Shown piece by piece: positions 63,101-64,000 of a stretch of DNA of 64,000 nucleotides. Each line of letters begins with the position of its first letter. Positions within the stretch are counted from its first letter, which is position 1. This DNA comes from Agelaius tricolor. Its lineage: Eukaryota; Chordata; Aves; Passeriformes; Icteridae. A program made the position numbers and the translations under genes. The notes under the pieces were generated by a model. That model did no database searches, was not told the DNA's origin, and worked only from the letters and a program-made list of their open reading frames with translations. The stretch is taken from positions 6,401,501 through 6,465,500 of the forward strand of contig JALJCS010000024.1 in NCBI GenBank assembly GCA_023055355.1. Direction: 5' to 3'.

Positions 63101-64000
63101 GAGAGGGATGAACAAATTCAAGTGGAAAAAAATGCATGCACTTGGTTTCTCACCCATCTGCTCCCTGCTGGCTGCTTGGCTGGCCAGGAAGCACAGAGCT
63201 TTCTGGAGCCCAGACCCAGGACTCCACTCATGCTCCACAGTCCAAAGCTGACTTCAGCAGGAAAAAGGACATAATAATTGAGTCCAAACTGTATTTTAGT
63301 CCCATCTTTCATTGCAAAATAGCAGCTTTGTCCAAATCATGAGTATGTGTACATCTCTGATACCTGTAATGTAACTTCCTGAGCAGATTAATTTTCAAGC
63401 TTTGTCTGCTTAATACACTCCTCCTGTCCAAACCAGCAGTGTAGGTAGGAAGACACATTTGTTGGGAGTGCATCATCAGGTGAGCTGCTCTGTGCACTGA
63501 AAAGACAACAGTTCAGTGCATAAGTATCCACAGCAGCTACTGCAGCTGGTACTGCAGGACAGTCACAGGTCCAGACACTTGCTGACTGCCCAGAGATGGG
63601 GCAACAGTGAGGAAAGAACAGCATTTAAGTACAAAGCTTTAAACCTTCCAATTTCTTTAATTCCACAGATCTGTCAGACTCAGAAGCATGGGTTGCTTCA
63701 GCAAAAGCACAGGATTAAATCTCAGTTCTGCAGGTCCAGTTCTTTATAGACTTTGCTAAACAAGCTCTGCAAAAAATATTATTACAGAGATTTTTAACAC
63801 CTGGTAAGAGGGGCTTTAAGCTGACATTCAGCCTTGCACTGGCTGAGGCAATGCCAGTCACCTGCTCACTACAGCTGGAACCCTCAGAGAAGCAGTCATA
63901 GCTGGGGAGGGGGAGCAGATGCCCAAACCAGGGTGGCTTTCAGCTCACAAAAGTCAAATCACACTCCCAAGACATTACCTTGCTTAAGGAGTGCAAAGGT
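48114..64000. other. MXD4 upstream intron(s), right edge
   Basis: Nearly 16 kb upstream of the HLH exon. I searched the minus strand for the short exon with SSHNELEKHR and for the N-terminal exons and found none, nor any CpG-rich first exon. GC-richer stretches with longer chance open frames occur at about 51.2-53.8, 56.7-57.5 and 58.6-59.2 kb and cannot be assigned. One small CR1 piece is listed separately. Confidence 0.55.
52410..52475 (+). mobile_element. Small CR1-like fragment
   Basis: Ggataggttgcccagaaagg, then cagtccttggaggttcttaa, matches the avian CR1 3' region (encoding the WLPREV-like end and the following E-I-F-K stretch). Only about 60 bp are convincing. Confidence 0.45.

Noticed and set aside
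1..64000. tRNA, rRNA, microRNA hairpins, CRISPR arrays, telomere or centromere repeats
   Set aside because: Looked for by eye and none seen. Small hairpin RNAs cannot be excluded without folding and expression data.

Overview
This is about 64 kb of vertebrate nuclear DNA, almost certainly from a bird. It has AT-rich introns, short exons with GT-AG splice signals, one CpG island, and several fragments of chicken-repeat-1 (CR1) LINEs, including 3' ends with the typical ATTCTGTG tail. The species cannot be named from the sequence. Gene order and orientation match the vertebrate POLN - HAUS3 - MXD4 block (human 4p16.3), with all three genes on the minus strand.

Layout, left to right. About 1-22.4 kb holds the 5' half of POLN (DNA polymerase nu): a start exon near 22.3 kb and twelve further coding exons that join in phase down to the T-x-x-G-R motif of the polymerase domain at 2.43 kb. 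The rest of the polymerase domain lies beyond the left edge. About 24.9-30.9 kb holds the complete coding sequence of HAUS3 (augmin subunit 3): four coding exons, 615 codons plus stop. About 31.2-32.9 kb holds two probable leader exons, a first exon in a CpG island, a CRE palindrome and a GC box. This looks like the common promoter of HAUS3 and POLN, because the POLN start exon has a splice acceptor just before its ATG and no promoter of its own. About 33.1-40.5 kb is intergenic, with an old LINE endonuclease fragment and a small tandem repeat. About 40.5-64 kb holds the 3' part of MXD4 (MAX dimerization protein 4): a probable 2.7-kb 3' UTR and three coding exons for the C-terminal half of the bHLH, the leucine zipper and the C-terminus. 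The exons for its N-terminus were not found and probably lie to the right.

The neighbours act in different processes: DNA repair synthesis (POLN), spindle microtubule nucleation (HAUS3) and transcriptional repression through MAX (MXD4). HAUS3 and POLN appear linked by a common leader. I found no sign of a new multi-gene system. The points most worth a second look are a GC-AG intron in POLN, the protein-like leader exons upstream of HAUS3, a missing linking exon in POLN, and the purine-rich repeat in the HAUS3/POLN promoter. No tRNA, rRNA, CRISPR array or intact mobile element was recognised.
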